DNA of 9,462 bases, from positions 1 to 9,462 of the forward strand of contig CANPBV010000059.1 of the NCBI GenBank assembly GCA_947572405.1, written 5' to 3'. Every line of letters begins with the position of its first letter. Within the stretch, counting starts at the first letter, position 1. Below the pieces are notes generated by a model. That model saw only the letters and a list, made by a program, of their open reading frames with translations, did no database searches and had not been told where the DNA came from. This DNA is from an uncultured Mycoplasmatota bacterium. Lineage in GTDB: Bacteria; Bacillota_I; Bacilli_A; RF39; UBA660. Position numbers and translations under genes: made by a program. Of the stretch, positions 1-5,635 are shown piece by piece.

Positions 1-33
1 AAAAAGGATTTTTACTTTTTTCATTCAAAATCC
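1..33 (-). terminator. Rho-independent terminator of the xth-GNAT-NUDIX operon
   Basis: On the minus strand, GGATTTT (33-27) pairs with AAAATCC (12-6), a 7-bp stem, followed by at least five T (5-1) at the window edge. It begins about 15 bases after the NUDIX stop codon. The loop of about 14 bases is long, and the U-tract may continue outside the window. Confidence 0.6.
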
Positions 34-48
34 CCATAACTCTTTACA

Positions 49-504
49 CTAAGTCAAATATTCTTCTAGTTTTTCTATAAATGGAATTTGCCCTTTTAGT
101 ATTTTCTTTTTGGCTTCTTCTAGGCTAAACCATTCTGCACGATCCATTTCTGGAAATGATACTTTTCGCCCCGTTTTTGGTGGCCATTCTAGCTCAAACA
201 TGTTGCTTTCTACTGCGGTTTCATCAAAATCATGGCACGTAACAAACACAGTTACTAACTTTTGACTATCTTGTTTTATAGAAGACAAAAAGTCTAAGTT
301 TTCTTTTTCTAACTCAAAACCTGTTTCTTCTTTAAATTCTCTTACCGCTGCTTCTAGGGCTTGTTCTTCGGTATATTCTCCCTTCGGAATAGACCATGCT
401 CCTTCATCTATTTTTTGCCAGTATGGTCCACCCATGTGTTCTAAAAATACTTCTATTTGATTATTTTTCATACGATACACTAAAATACCTGCACTTCTTT
501 TCAT
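49..504 (-). CDS. NUDIX hydrolase (COG4119-like)
   Basis: A 151-residue protein predicted to hydrolyse a nucleoside diphosphate linked to another group in the cytoplasm; the substrate cannot be read from sequence. The Nudix box lies at about residues 42-63 and ends REFKEETGF, with R55, E56, E59, E60 and G62 in place. The strand before it, WSIPKGEY, and the N-terminal SAGILVYR are typical of the COG4119 group of small single-domain NUDIX proteins, whose usual length is about 150. An ATG start is supported by an AGGAGG ribosome binding site about 7 bases upstream. Its ATG overlaps the stop of the upstream acetyltransferase gene as ATGA, so translation is probably coupled. It is the last gene of a three-gene operon that starts with an AP endonuclease, which would suit a nucleotide clean-up role, but that is inference. 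Family assignment is firm; function is open. Confidence 0.9.
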   Translation of the reverse strand: MKRSAGILVYRMKNNQIEVFLEHMGGPYWQKIDEGAWSIPKGEYTEEQALEAAVREFKEETGFELEKENLDFLSSIKQDSQKLVTVFVTCHDFDETAVESNMFELEWPPKTGRKVSFPEMDRAEWFSLEEAKKKILKGQIPFIEKLEEYLT

Positions 505-950
505 ACGGTTTCCTCCTCAAAATTAATTCTCATTCTATAACAATACCGTCTCAAATTCAAACCCCAATAAATTTTTTGCATATACCCATTTTTATGAAAT
601 ACATCCGTTTCTAACATTTTAATATTGTGATTATGACATGTTTCTAAAAATATTTCCATTAGGGAAGTTGCAATTCCTTGGTTTCTATATTTGGGCTCTA
701 CGATTAATGATTCTAATACTGCTGTGGAATGATACATTAATTCCCCACTTCTTGATACCATATATGCATACAAAAATCCGATTACTAGGTTTTCTTCCTT
801 GGCAACATAGAAAAAAGAATAAGATTCAGAATTCTCTAACCATTCCAATTTCTGTTTTATTTTTTGACATCTTTTATAATTTCCTTTTAACAACTCACTA
901 CAAAATTTTACTTCTACACCTCTCCTTACTGCTAAGATCTTAATCCTCAT
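501..950 (-). CDS. GNAT-family N-acetyltransferase
   Basis: A 149-residue single-domain protein of the GNAT fold, predicted to transfer an acetyl group from acetyl-CoA to an unknown amine. Acetyl-CoA-binding motif A is visible as LIVEPKYRNQGIATSLM (residues 82-98), where the RNQGIA stretch fits the Q/R-x-x-G-x-G/A pyrophosphate loop. The preceding strand and the later LETDVFHKNGYMQKIYWGL segment match the usual motif B end of GNAT proteins. I place the start at the ATG at 950, because GGGAG lies 7 bases upstream. The frame stays open to a TTG at 989, but that start has no ribosome binding site. The gene begins 40 bases after the exonuclease III stop and its own stop overlaps the NUDIX start by 4 bases, so it is the middle gene of an operon. 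The substrate cannot be predicted. Confidence 0.85.
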   Translation of the reverse strand: MRIKILAVRRGVEVKFCSELLKGNYKRCQKIKQKLEWLENSESYSFFYVAKEENLVIGFLYAYMVSRSGELMYHSTAVLESLIVEPKYRNQGIATSLMEIFLETCHNHNIKMLETDVFHKNGYMQKIYWGLNLRRYCYRMRINFEEETV

Positions 951-990
951 GACGTATCTCCCTTTTATTCTTTTTGATACAGCCAACAAC

Positions 991-1749
991 TTACTTCAAT
1001 ATAACTTCAATTCCAATCGGGCAGTGATCACTGCCTAAAACATGATGATATATTTCTGCATTTTTAATACTGCTGAGAATCTTTTTTGAACAAATAAAGT
1101 AGTCAATCCTCCACCCTATATTACGTTCTCTAACACCAGGCATATAGCTCCACCATGTATAGCTATCTTTCTTCTCAGGATAAAAATGTCTATAAATATC
1201 TATAAATCCACTATCTAACAAATTTGTAAATTTTTCTCTTTCTTCATTTGTAAATCCTGCATTTCCTACATTGGCTTTTGCATTCTTTATATCCTTTTCA
1301 GTATGTGCAACATTAAAGTCTCCGCACACAATAACAGGCTTCTTTGCTTCTAGTCTTTTTAAATACATTTTAAACATATCTTCCCATTGCATACGATATG
1401 GAAGTCTTTCTAATGTTCTTTTTACGTTTGGAACATAGGTGTTTACTAAATAGAATTTTTGAAATTCTAAGGTGATTACTCTTCCTTCATGGTCATGTTC
1501 TTCTATTCCAACCCCATACATTACAGATATTGGTTTTATCCTGGAATAAATGATAGTTCCAGAATATCCTTTGCGCTCTGCTGGATATAAATATAATTCA
1601 TATCCCTTTGGTTCAAATGGAATCTGGTCCCTAGTGGCTTTTACTTCTTGTAAGCAAACAACATCAGCTTCGATCCAAGTAAAGAAATCAGAAAATCCCT
1701 TTTTTAAACATGCCCTAAACCCTGCTACATTCCAAGGTATTAGTTTCAT
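991..1749 (-). CDS. xth: Exodeoxyribonuclease III / AP endonuclease (ExoA/Xth family)
   Basis: A 252-residue enzyme of the exonuclease III (EEP) family, which cuts DNA 5' of abasic sites and has 3'-5' exonuclease and 3'-phosphodiesterase activity in base excision repair. The whole active site can be followed: N7 in the N-terminal strand, LQEVK with E35, GYSGT (61-65), VNTYVPN with Y105, CGDFNVAH with D144 and N146, the YTWWSY...RERNIGWRIDYF block with D216, and GSDHCP with D241 and H242. The length equals that of Bacillus subtilis ExoA as I recall it and there is no extra domain. An ATG start follows an AGAGGTG ribosome binding site. It is the promoter-proximal gene of the operon with the acetyltransferase and NUDIX genes. 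A sigma-A-like promoter sits just upstream, leaving a very short leader. Identification is secure. Confidence 0.96.
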   Translation of the reverse strand: MKLIPWNVAGFRACLKKGFSDFFTWIEADVVCLQEVKATRDQIPFEPKGYELYLYPAERKGYSGTIIYSRIKPISVMYGVGIEEHDHEGRVITLEFQKFYLVNTYVPNVKRTLERLPYRMQWEDMFKMYLKRLEAKKPVIVCGDFNVAHTEKDIKNAKANVGNAGFTNEEREKFTNLLDSGFIDIYRHFYPEKKDSYTWWSYMPGVRERNIGWRIDYFICSKKILSSIKNAEIYHHVLGSDHCPIGIEVILK

Positions 1750-1765
1750 ATTACACCTCTATTAT

Positions 1766-1793
1766 ATTGTATCATGTTTTATTTAGAAAGCAA
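1766..1793 (-). promoter_or_regulatory. Sigma-A-type promoter of the xth operon
   Basis: On the minus strand, TTGCTT (1793-1788) and TACAAT (1771-1766) are separated by 16 bases. The start codon is only 17 bases beyond the -10 box, so the 5' leader would be about 10 bases and begin at the ribosome binding site. A second TATAAT at 1766-1761 makes the exact start uncertain. Confidence 0.4.
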
Positions 1794-1905
1794 TCGGCTT
1801 ATAATAAAAAAGAATAAATTTATAAATGATCCTTATCACCCAAAAGTAGTGTATTTAATACCCTAATTTTTTTAGCCCGTTTTTTGCATTTTTTAAATAT
1901 TTTGT

Positions 1906-1942
1906 AAAAAAACCGACAATTTTAATATAAATTTTGTCAGTT
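1906..1942 (-). terminator. Rho-independent terminator of the deacetylase gene
   Basis: On the minus strand, AACTGACAA (1942-1934) pairs with TTGTCGGTT (1919-1911) in a 9-bp stem with one G-U pair, followed by a run of seven T (1912-1906). The 5' arm contains the last codon and the TGA stop of the deacetylase gene, so the terminator overlaps the coding end. Confidence 0.85.
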
Positions 1943-3322
1943 AAATTGACGATATAATGTTGTATAATCCAATTCTACATTTTTTAATTGGGCCATTTCT
2001 GAAATCGTAACAAAAGCATATCCTTCTTGTTCTAGTCTTTCCATTGCTAACAGAGCCCCTTCTACCGAAGGTTCATATATGTCATGTAATAGTACAATTG
2101 CACCATCATAGGCGTTATCCACAATTCTTTTTGCAATTAATTCTTTATCTTTTGTTTTCCAATCAAGGGTATCTATTCCCCATTCAATAATATGCATGTT
2201 ACTTATTTTTTTGGTTTCTTCATTAATGTTTCCATAAGGTGGTCGTAATAAAGTTGGCTTTTCTCCAATTATATTTTCTATTGCCTGATTGGTTTCTTTA
2301 ATTTCCTGTATGCGTGCATAATTATTTAGTAATAATAAGTTTCTATGATTATATGTATGGCTTCCAATTTCATGGCCTTCTTGATATGCTCGTTTTAATA
2401 TATTTTGATTTGCTTCTACACGGTTTCCAAGTACAAAAAATGTAACATTTGCATTGTATTGCTTTAAACCGTCTAGTAATTGATTTGTTGTAATTGCACT
2501 TGGGCCATCGTCAAAAGTAAAAGCAATTAACTTTTTATCTTTAAATTTGGAAATATCGCGTTTTTTTGAAATAATTGGTTCTTTCCTTTTTTCATTTTCC
2601 ACTATTTTATATTGTTTTTTCAATAACTGGTTTATTTCTTTTATGGGTATTATAATTTTTATTACTTCATCATGTTCAGCTGAAATTTTATATAATGGTA
2701 ATAGTAACTCCAGTCCTTCATTTTTCAAGAAAAAATGTTCGTAGTTATCATATTCTATTGTGGTTACTTGTTTGATAATATTTTCATCTAACTCTAATGA
2801 ATTTTCTTCTATATGTTGCATCATATAATAATAAGATAAAATAGATAATTTATCTAATGCTTTACTTTCTTCTAAATAATCATTTATTGATAAATTCTTT
2901 TTATTTTTACTATCATAATGAAAAGTTTTATCATTTCTAATATATTGATTTTCACCTAAATAAGTGTAGGATTCAAAATGAATATGATAGTGTACAGTTT
3001 TATTTGAATCCTGCTGTTTTACGAGTTGATATCCAATTACTAATTCGTATTTCTGGCTTTCTTCAACGGGAATTTTTAAGTTAACTGTATTTAAAAACTT
3101 TTCTTTTTCCAAAGTGATATATTCTTTAATTTGCTTGTCCAACTTTTTTTGATGTGTAATAGGATAGTCAATTTTTATTTGATATTTTTCTGTCATTTTT
3201 AATATATGCATTTCATTTTTTGTATACTTTCTTGTTAGAAAAAATATGATAGATAAGCCTAACATAATTATGATAGCAAGTGTTATTTTCCCCATTTTAT
3301 TTAATCTTCGTTTTGTTATCAT
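1937..3322 (-). CDS. Membrane-anchored polysaccharide deacetylase (PdaC/PgdA-like)
   Basis: A 461-residue extracytoplasmic enzyme predicted to remove acetyl groups from cell-wall amino sugars. The N-terminus is basic and followed by one membrane segment at about residues 13-30, an uncleaved anchor. Residues about 40-245 form an outer domain whose end (FFLKNEGLELLLPLYKIS, then IIIPIKEINQLL) resembles the DUF3298/RsiV-like module. The C-terminal NodB domain (about 263-445) has all five motifs: TFDDGPS with D271 and D272, SHTYNH with metal ligands H322 and H326, RPPYG at 360, WGIDTLDW at 381, and LLHD with H413. This domain order and length match Bacillus subtilis PdaC and pneumococcal PgdA. Peptidoglycan is the likely substrate, but which sugar is modified cannot be told. 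The start follows AGGTG. It is a single-gene unit with its own promoter and terminator, divergent from the restriction gene. Confidence 0.88.
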   Translation of the reverse strand: MITKRRLNKMGKITLAIIIMLGLSIIFFLTRKYTKNEMHILKMTEKYQIKIDYPITHQKKLDKQIKEYITLEKEKFLNTVNLKIPVEESQKYELVIGYQLVKQQDSNKTVHYHIHFESYTYLGENQYIRNDKTFHYDSKNKKNLSINDYLEESKALDKLSILSYYYMMQHIEENSLELDENIIKQVTTIEYDNYEHFFLKNEGLELLLPLYKISAEHDEVIKIIIPIKEINQLLKKQYKIVENEKRKEPIISKKRDISKFKDKKLIAFTFDDGPSAITTNQLLDGLKQYNANVTFFVLGNRVEANQNILKRAYQEGHEIGSHTYNHRNLLLLNNYARIQEIKETNQAIENIIGEKPTLLRPPYGNINEETKKISNMHIIEWGIDTLDWKTKDKELIAKRIVDNAYDGAIVLLHDIYEPSVEGALLAMERLEQEGYAFVTISEMAQLKNVELDYTTLYRQFN

Positions 3323-3346
3323 AAGTCACCTACTTCTACTGTTTCA

Positions 3347-3375
3347 ATTATACATTGTTTTATGAGTTTTTTTAA
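3347..3375 (-). promoter_or_regulatory. Promoter of the deacetylase gene
   Basis: On the minus strand there is a perfect TATAAT (3352-3347) with TTAAAA (3375-3370) 17 bases upstream. The -10 box lies 24 bases before the ATG, leaving room for the AGGTG ribosome binding site. The -35 box is weak. Confidence 0.55.
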
Positions 3376-3380
3376 GCTTT

Positions 3381-3409
3381 TTCGACTTTTCTTTCACAAA
3401 AGTTAAGAT
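3381..3409 (+). promoter_or_regulatory. Probable promoter of the restriction endonuclease gene
   Basis: TTCGAC (3381-3386) and TAAGAT (3404-3409) are spaced by 17 bases and end 44 bases before the ATG. It lies back to back with the deacetylase promoter in the same 131-base divergent gap. Both boxes are imperfect. Confidence 0.4.
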
Positions 3410-3453
3410 TTTTAATATTTTTGTAGAACCCTATTCATGAGGAGGGAAAAATT

Positions 3454-4197
3454 ATGTGTCAAGATAGTATAGAACTTCAAAAGAAATTTCAAAATATTAA
3501 AAATCAAGGCTGGATTAAAAATGTTGGGGTTGGTTATGGTAGTATGGGAAGAACTTTTGAGTATCTCCTTGGAAGAGAAGAAAATTCATTGGAAATTCCT
3601 GATTTTGGAAAAATTGAAATTAAAACCCAAAAATTCAACAGTAAATCATATATTAGTTTATTTAATATGGTCCCAAACGGAAAATATTACCATGAAGTAG
3701 AACAGCTTAAAGATAAATATGGATATTCGGATAGAACATATCGTGAATATAAAGTATTAAACAATAGTGTTTTTTGCACTAACAGGACTCATATTGGAAT
3801 TCAATATCAATTTATGCTAAAGGTTGAAAGAAAAGAGTACAGGATTTACTTGTGTATTTTTGATAAACTCGGCAATTTGATAGAAAAAAATGTTTATTGG
3901 GATTTTGATATTATAAAAGAGAAGTTATATAGAAAGCTTAAATTATTGGCACTTATAAGAGGAGAAGAAAAAAAAGAAAATGGAATAATATTTTATCGGT
4001 ACAACGAAATGAGGCTATACATTTTAAAGGACTTTACTACTTTCATTTCACTAATCGAGAACGGTATTATTAGAATTAATTTCAAAATTAATATATTTAA
4101 AAGTGGAAAAAGAAAAGGACAAATACACGATCATGGAACAAGTTTCGATATCAAAGAATGTGATTTATTGAAGCTCTATGATCCGTATCAACCATAG
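3454..4197 (+). CDS. MvaI/BcnI-family type II restriction endonuclease, no partner methylase in window
   Basis: A 247-residue protein that I recognise as a relative of MvaI, the type IIP enzyme that cuts CCWGG; MvaI/BcnI enzymes act as monomers and share a fold with MutH. The active site is complete: the N-terminal GRTFEYLLGREEN gives E36, and PDFGKIEIK gives D50, E55 and K57, the D-x4-E-x-K nuclease signature. As far as I recall MvaI, these fall at the same numbers there. The C-terminal HDHGTSF (225-231) matches the conserved region near the DNA-reading residues, and VYWDFD (147-152) is also family-like. An AGGAGG 8 bases before the ATG is an excellent ribosome binding site. It is the only large plus-strand gene among minus-strand neighbours, and no DNA methyltransferase is visible on either side. 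Specificity, and whether it is active, cannot be read from sequence; a MutH-like nicking or stand-alone role is possible. Confidence 0.88.
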   Translation: MCQDSIELQKKFQNIKNQGWIKNVGVGYGSMGRTFEYLLGREENSLEIPDFGKIEIKTQKFNSKSYISLFNMVPNGKYYHEVEQLKDKYGYSDRTYREYKVLNNSVFCTNRTHIGIQYQFMLKVERKEYRIYLCIFDKLGNLIEKNVYWDFDIIKEKLYRKLKLLALIRGEEKKENGIIFYRYNEMRLYILKDFTTFISLIENGIIRINFKINIFKSGKRKGQIHDHGTSFDIKECDLLKLYDPYQP

Positions 4198-4210
4198 CAT
4201 ACATGATCTA

Positions 4211-4268
4211 TAATTGTCCCTAGGAAAAGGACTGAAAATCCTTGTGTTAATAGAGCCACTCGGATACA
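4211..4268 (+). pseudogene. Decayed tRNA-Phe(GAA)-like relic
   Basis: The stretch contains an intact anticodon arm, AAGGA-CTGAAAA-TCCTT (4227-4243): a 5-bp stem and 7-base loop with U33 and anticodon GAA (4234-4236). Next come GTGT and, a little later, CCACTCGG (4256-4263), which equals the T-stem 3' strand plus acceptor start of the functional tRNA-Phe at 4579-4654. Upstream, GTC..TAG (4217-4223) fits its D-loop. Against the functional gene the anticodon arm differs by one compensated pair (G-C to A-T). The T-stem 5' strand, D-stem and acceptor stem are lost, so it cannot be a working tRNA. Confidence 0.55.
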
Positions 4269-4295
4269 TATTTATATGGAAATGGCTTTTTATTA
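4252..4295 (+). terminator. Possible terminator of the restriction gene
   Basis: AGAGCCA (4252-4258) can pair with TGGCTTT (4283-4289), with one G-U pair, and a T-rich run follows. The 24-base loop contains CATA/TATG. It overlaps both tRNA relics, so it may be a by-product of their sequence. Confidence 0.35.
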
Positions 4296-4345
4296 TATTT
4301 TTTATTATAGTTTGGGCCTAAAGGGGGTTGCCAAAATAGCATAGA
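4276..4345 (+). pseudogene. Decayed tRNA-Pro-like relic
   Basis: GGAAATGGCT (4278-4287) equals the acceptor/D-stem start of the functional tRNA-Pro (4379-4455). After 23 bases (20 in the functional gene) comes TTTGGGCCTAAAGGGGGTTGC (4311-4331; 21 bases), close to the anticodon-loop to variable-loop part of tRNA-Pro, TTTGGGACCAAGGGGTTGC. The D-arm, T-arm and 3' acceptor strand are not preserved. It follows the Phe-like relic on the same strand, which supports a common origin, but the match is short and an accidental one is possible. Confidence 0.4.
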
Positions 4346-4368
4346 AAAACACTCTATAAAGAGTGCTT
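4344..4368 (-). terminator. Terminator of the six-tRNA operon
   Basis: On the minus strand, CACTCT (4365-4360) and AGAGTG (4355-4350) form a stem with a TTAT loop. It extends outward through a G-U and two A-U pairs and is followed by five T (4349-4345). It starts about 10 bases after the CCA end of tRNA-Pro. Confidence 0.85.
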
Positions 4369-4378
4369 GTGAACTAAA

Positions 4379-4455
4379 TGGTCGGGAAAACAGGATTTGA
4401 ACCTGCAACCCCTTGGTCCCAAACCAAGTGCTCTACCAAATTGAGCCATTTCCCG
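4379..4455 (-). tRNA. tRNA-Pro(UGG)
   Basis: A full cloverleaf: acceptor CGGGAAA/TTTCCCG, D-stem GCTC/GAGC, anticodon stem CTTGG/CCAAG with loop TTTGGGA (anticodon UGG), T-arm GCAGG-TTCAAAT-CCTGT. Discriminator A and an encoded CCA are present; the span includes the CCA. It is the last gene of the six-tRNA operon. Confidence 0.97.
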
Positions 4456-4462
4456 AACAAAA

Positions 4463-4539
4463 TGGTGCGCCCTAAGGGAGTCGAACCCCTAACCTTTAGA
4501 TCCGTAGTCTAACGCTCTATCCAATTGAGCTAAGGGCGC
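4463..4539 (-). tRNA. tRNA-Arg(ACG)
   Basis: The acceptor GCGCCCT/AGGGCGC, the anticodon stem TTAGA/TCTAA with loop CTACGGA (anticodon ACG, presumably edited to ICG) and the T-loop TTCGACT are all intact. Discriminator A and CCA are encoded. Fifth in the operon, 7 bases before tRNA-Pro. Confidence 0.97.
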
Positions 4540-4578
4540 GCATACAACACCAAAATTTTTCTATAATCAAAAATTAAC

Positions 4579-4654
4579 TGGTGGCTCCGAGTGGAATCGA
4601 ACCACCGACACAGGGATTTTCAGTCCCTTGCTCTACCGACTGAGCTACAGAGCC
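4579..4654 (-). tRNA. tRNA-Phe(GAA)
   Basis: The acceptor GGCTCTG/CGGAGCC has one G-U pair. The anticodon stem AGGGA/TCCCT carries loop CTGAAAA (anticodon GAA), and the T-arm is GGTGG-TTCGATT-CCACT. Discriminator A and CCA are encoded. Fourth in the operon; its anticodon and T-arm match the plus-strand relic at 4211-4268. Confidence 0.97.
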
Positions 4655-4664
4655 AATAAATAAA

Positions 4665-4740
4665 TGGCGGTCCCGACGAGAATTGAACTCGCGATCTTCT
4701 GCGTGACAGGCAGACGTGATAACCGCTACACCACGGGACC
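4665..4740 (-). tRNA. tRNA-Asp(GUC)
   Basis: The acceptor is GGTCCCG/CGGGACC, the anticodon stem TCTGC/GCAGA with loop CTGTCAC (anticodon GUC), and the T-arm GCGAG-TTCAATT-CTCGT. Discriminator G, as expected for Asp, and an encoded CCA. Third in the operon. Confidence 0.97.
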
Positions 4741-4747
4741 AAAAATA

Positions 4748-4824
<77 letters not shown>

Positions 4825-4855
4825 ATATTAAAATATTATTCATCTAACAAATAAG

Positions 4856-4946
4856 TGGCGGAGAAAGAGGGATTCGAACCCCCGCGCCGTTTCCGACCTC
4901 CCGGTTTTCAAGACCGGTCCCTTCAACCAGACTTGGGTATTTCTCC
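4856..4946 (-). tRNA. tRNA-Ser(UGA)
   Basis: A 91-base class II tRNA with a long variable arm. The acceptor is GGAGAAA/TTTCTCC and the anticodon stem CCGGT/ACCGG with loop CTTGAAA (anticodon UGA). The T-arm is GGGGG-TTCGAAT-CCCCC, with discriminator G and encoded CCA. First gene of the six-tRNA operon. Confidence 0.96.
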
Positions 4947-4957
4947 ATAAAACCTTC

Positions 4958-5050
4958 GCTTCATTAGATAACGAATTGATTATATCATAAATATTTTTAG
5001 AAAGTCAACCTCTTTCTCTACTTTTTCTTTAAAATATATGCTAATGAAGC
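4958..5050. repeat. 10-bp inverted repeat bracketing the tRNA operon promoter
   Basis: GCTTCATTAG (4958-4967) and CTAATGAAGC (5041-5050) are perfect reverse complements 73 bases apart, one on each side of the -35/-10 boxes at 4979-5008. No role is known to me; chance is possible in AT-rich DNA. Confidence 0.5.
4979..5008 (-). promoter_or_regulatory. Sigma-A promoter of the six-tRNA operon
   Basis: On the minus strand, TTGACT (5008-5003) and a perfect TATAAT (4984-4979) are separated by 18 bases. The boxes lie about 33 bases before the mature 5' end of tRNA-Ser, as expected for a strong stable-RNA promoter. Confidence 0.85.
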
Positions 5051-5118
5051 CAAATATAAAACTAAATTTACAAATTATATATAAGTATTATCTTGAAGGG
5101 ACCCATTCTACTTTTAAC

Positions 5119-5138
5119 AAAAAAACCCATAAAGGGTT
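5119..5138 (-). terminator. Terminator of tRNA-Leu
   Basis: On the minus strand, AACCC (5138-5134), loop TTTAT and GGGTT (5128-5124) are followed by a run of T to 5119. It begins 11 bases after the CCA of tRNA-Leu, so this tRNA forms its own transcription unit. Confidence 0.85.
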
Positions 5139-5148
5139 ATTTTTATAT

Positions 5149-5237
5149 TGGTGCCTAAGGCCGGACTTGAACCGGCACGGGATTTGACTCCCGCAGGATT
5201 TTAAGTCCTGTGCGTCTACCAATTTCGCCACTCAGGC
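5149..5237 (-). tRNA. tRNA-Leu(UAA)
   Basis: An 89-base class II tRNA. The acceptor is GCCTGAG/CTTAGGC and the anticodon stem CAGGA/TCCTG with loop CTTAAAA (anticodon UAA). A variable arm CGGGAG...CCCGTG and T-arm GCCGG-TTCAAGT-CCGGC follow, with discriminator A and encoded CCA. It is separated from the other tRNAs by its own promoter and terminator. Confidence 0.97.
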
Positions 5238-5258
5238 ATTTCATTTAAGAACATTATC

Positions 5259-5286
5259 ATTATATCATAAATTCTTTCTTTTTCAA
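5259..5286 (-). promoter_or_regulatory. Promoter of tRNA-Leu
   Basis: On the minus strand, TTGAAA (5286-5281) and TATAAT (5264-5259) are spaced by 16 bases, 21 bases before the mature tRNA. The 13 bases ending at the -10 box, TTTATGATATAAT, are also present at the six-tRNA promoter. Confidence 0.75.
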
Positions 5287-5316
5287 TAGTTTTTTTGCAA
5301 TTTATAAAAAATGTTA

Positions 5317-5481
5317 TTATTTTTTTGTGTCATTGCTATCATTTATAATATGTAGTAATACAATTCCCAGGCTGACAATAGACAAACCGATAAATAAAAA
5401 TGAATAATCACTCCATAATATTATTCCGATTAATAACAATATAAAACTAATTAGGCATCCTCTTTTTATCTTAGTTCCCAT
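5317..5481 (-). CDS. Small two-helix membrane protein, 54 residues
   Basis: A short open frame from ATG (5481) to TAA (5317). The N-terminus MGTKIKRG is basic. It is followed by a hydrophobic helix at about residues 9-23 (CLISFILLLIGIILW), a short loop with SDYS, a second hydrophobic helix at about 28-46 (FLFIGLSIVSLGIVLLHII), and a polar tail NDSNDTKK. A helical hairpin with both ends in the cytoplasm would follow from the positive-inside rule. A purine-rich AAAGAGTGG precedes the start. A well-formed promoter (TTGTAC, 17 bases, TATAAT) ends 27 bases upstream, which is the main argument that it is a real gene. I do not recognise a family. It stands between tRNA-Leu, whose promoter begins 31 bases beyond its stop, and the FIST pseudogene. 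No partner gene suggests a function. Confidence 0.62.
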   Translation of the reverse strand: MGTKIKRGCLISFILLLIGIILWSDYSFLFIGLSIVSLGIVLLHIINDSNDTKK

Positions 5482-5507
5482 GCTACCACTCTTTCATCAC
5501 TACATTT

Positions 5508-5536
5508 ATTATATCATAACATTAAAATTTGTACAA
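5508..5536 (-). promoter_or_regulatory. Promoter of the 54-residue membrane protein gene
   Basis: On the minus strand, TTGTAC (5536-5531) and a perfect TATAAT (5513-5508) are spaced by exactly 17 bases. The predicted transcript would have a leader of about 20 bases before the ATG at 5481. Confidence 0.7.
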
Positions 5537-5539
5537 AAT

Positions 5540-5568
5540 AAAAGAACCTTTGCAGTTTTGGTCCCTTT
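5540..5568 (-). terminator. Possible terminator after the FIST pseudogene
   Basis: On the minus strand, AAAGGGACC (5568-5560) pairs with GGTTCTTTT (5548-5540) through 9 bp including two G-U pairs, with an 11-base loop and a following ATTTTG. The tail is short. It lies directly before the -35 box of the small membrane protein gene. Confidence 0.4.
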
Positions 5569-5635
5569 AGACTGAATCGACATTAGACGAATTATTATTT
5601 TCTATCTTTCCCTTTTTAGATAGCCTTTTTATTCT

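Noticed and set aside
396..943. Plus-strand open frames over the NUDIX and acetyltransferase genes
   Set aside because: Both are antisense shadows of well-supported minus-strand genes and lack ribosome binding sites.
951..989. TTG start that lengthens the acetyltransferase by 13 residues
   Set aside because: There is no ribosome binding site before the TTG, while the ATG at 950 has GGGAG at the right distance.
5483..5497. Five-codon leader frame (MKEW-stop) ending one base before the 54-residue gene
   Set aside because: It is very short, has no ribosome binding site of its own, and its GAG-TGG is better read as the ribosome binding site of the main gene.
5602..5628. Plus-strand hairpin CTATCT/AGATAG followed by CCTTTTT
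   Set aside because: It could act as a plus-strand terminator, but no plus-strand gene reads into it; the arms are AT-rich and short.
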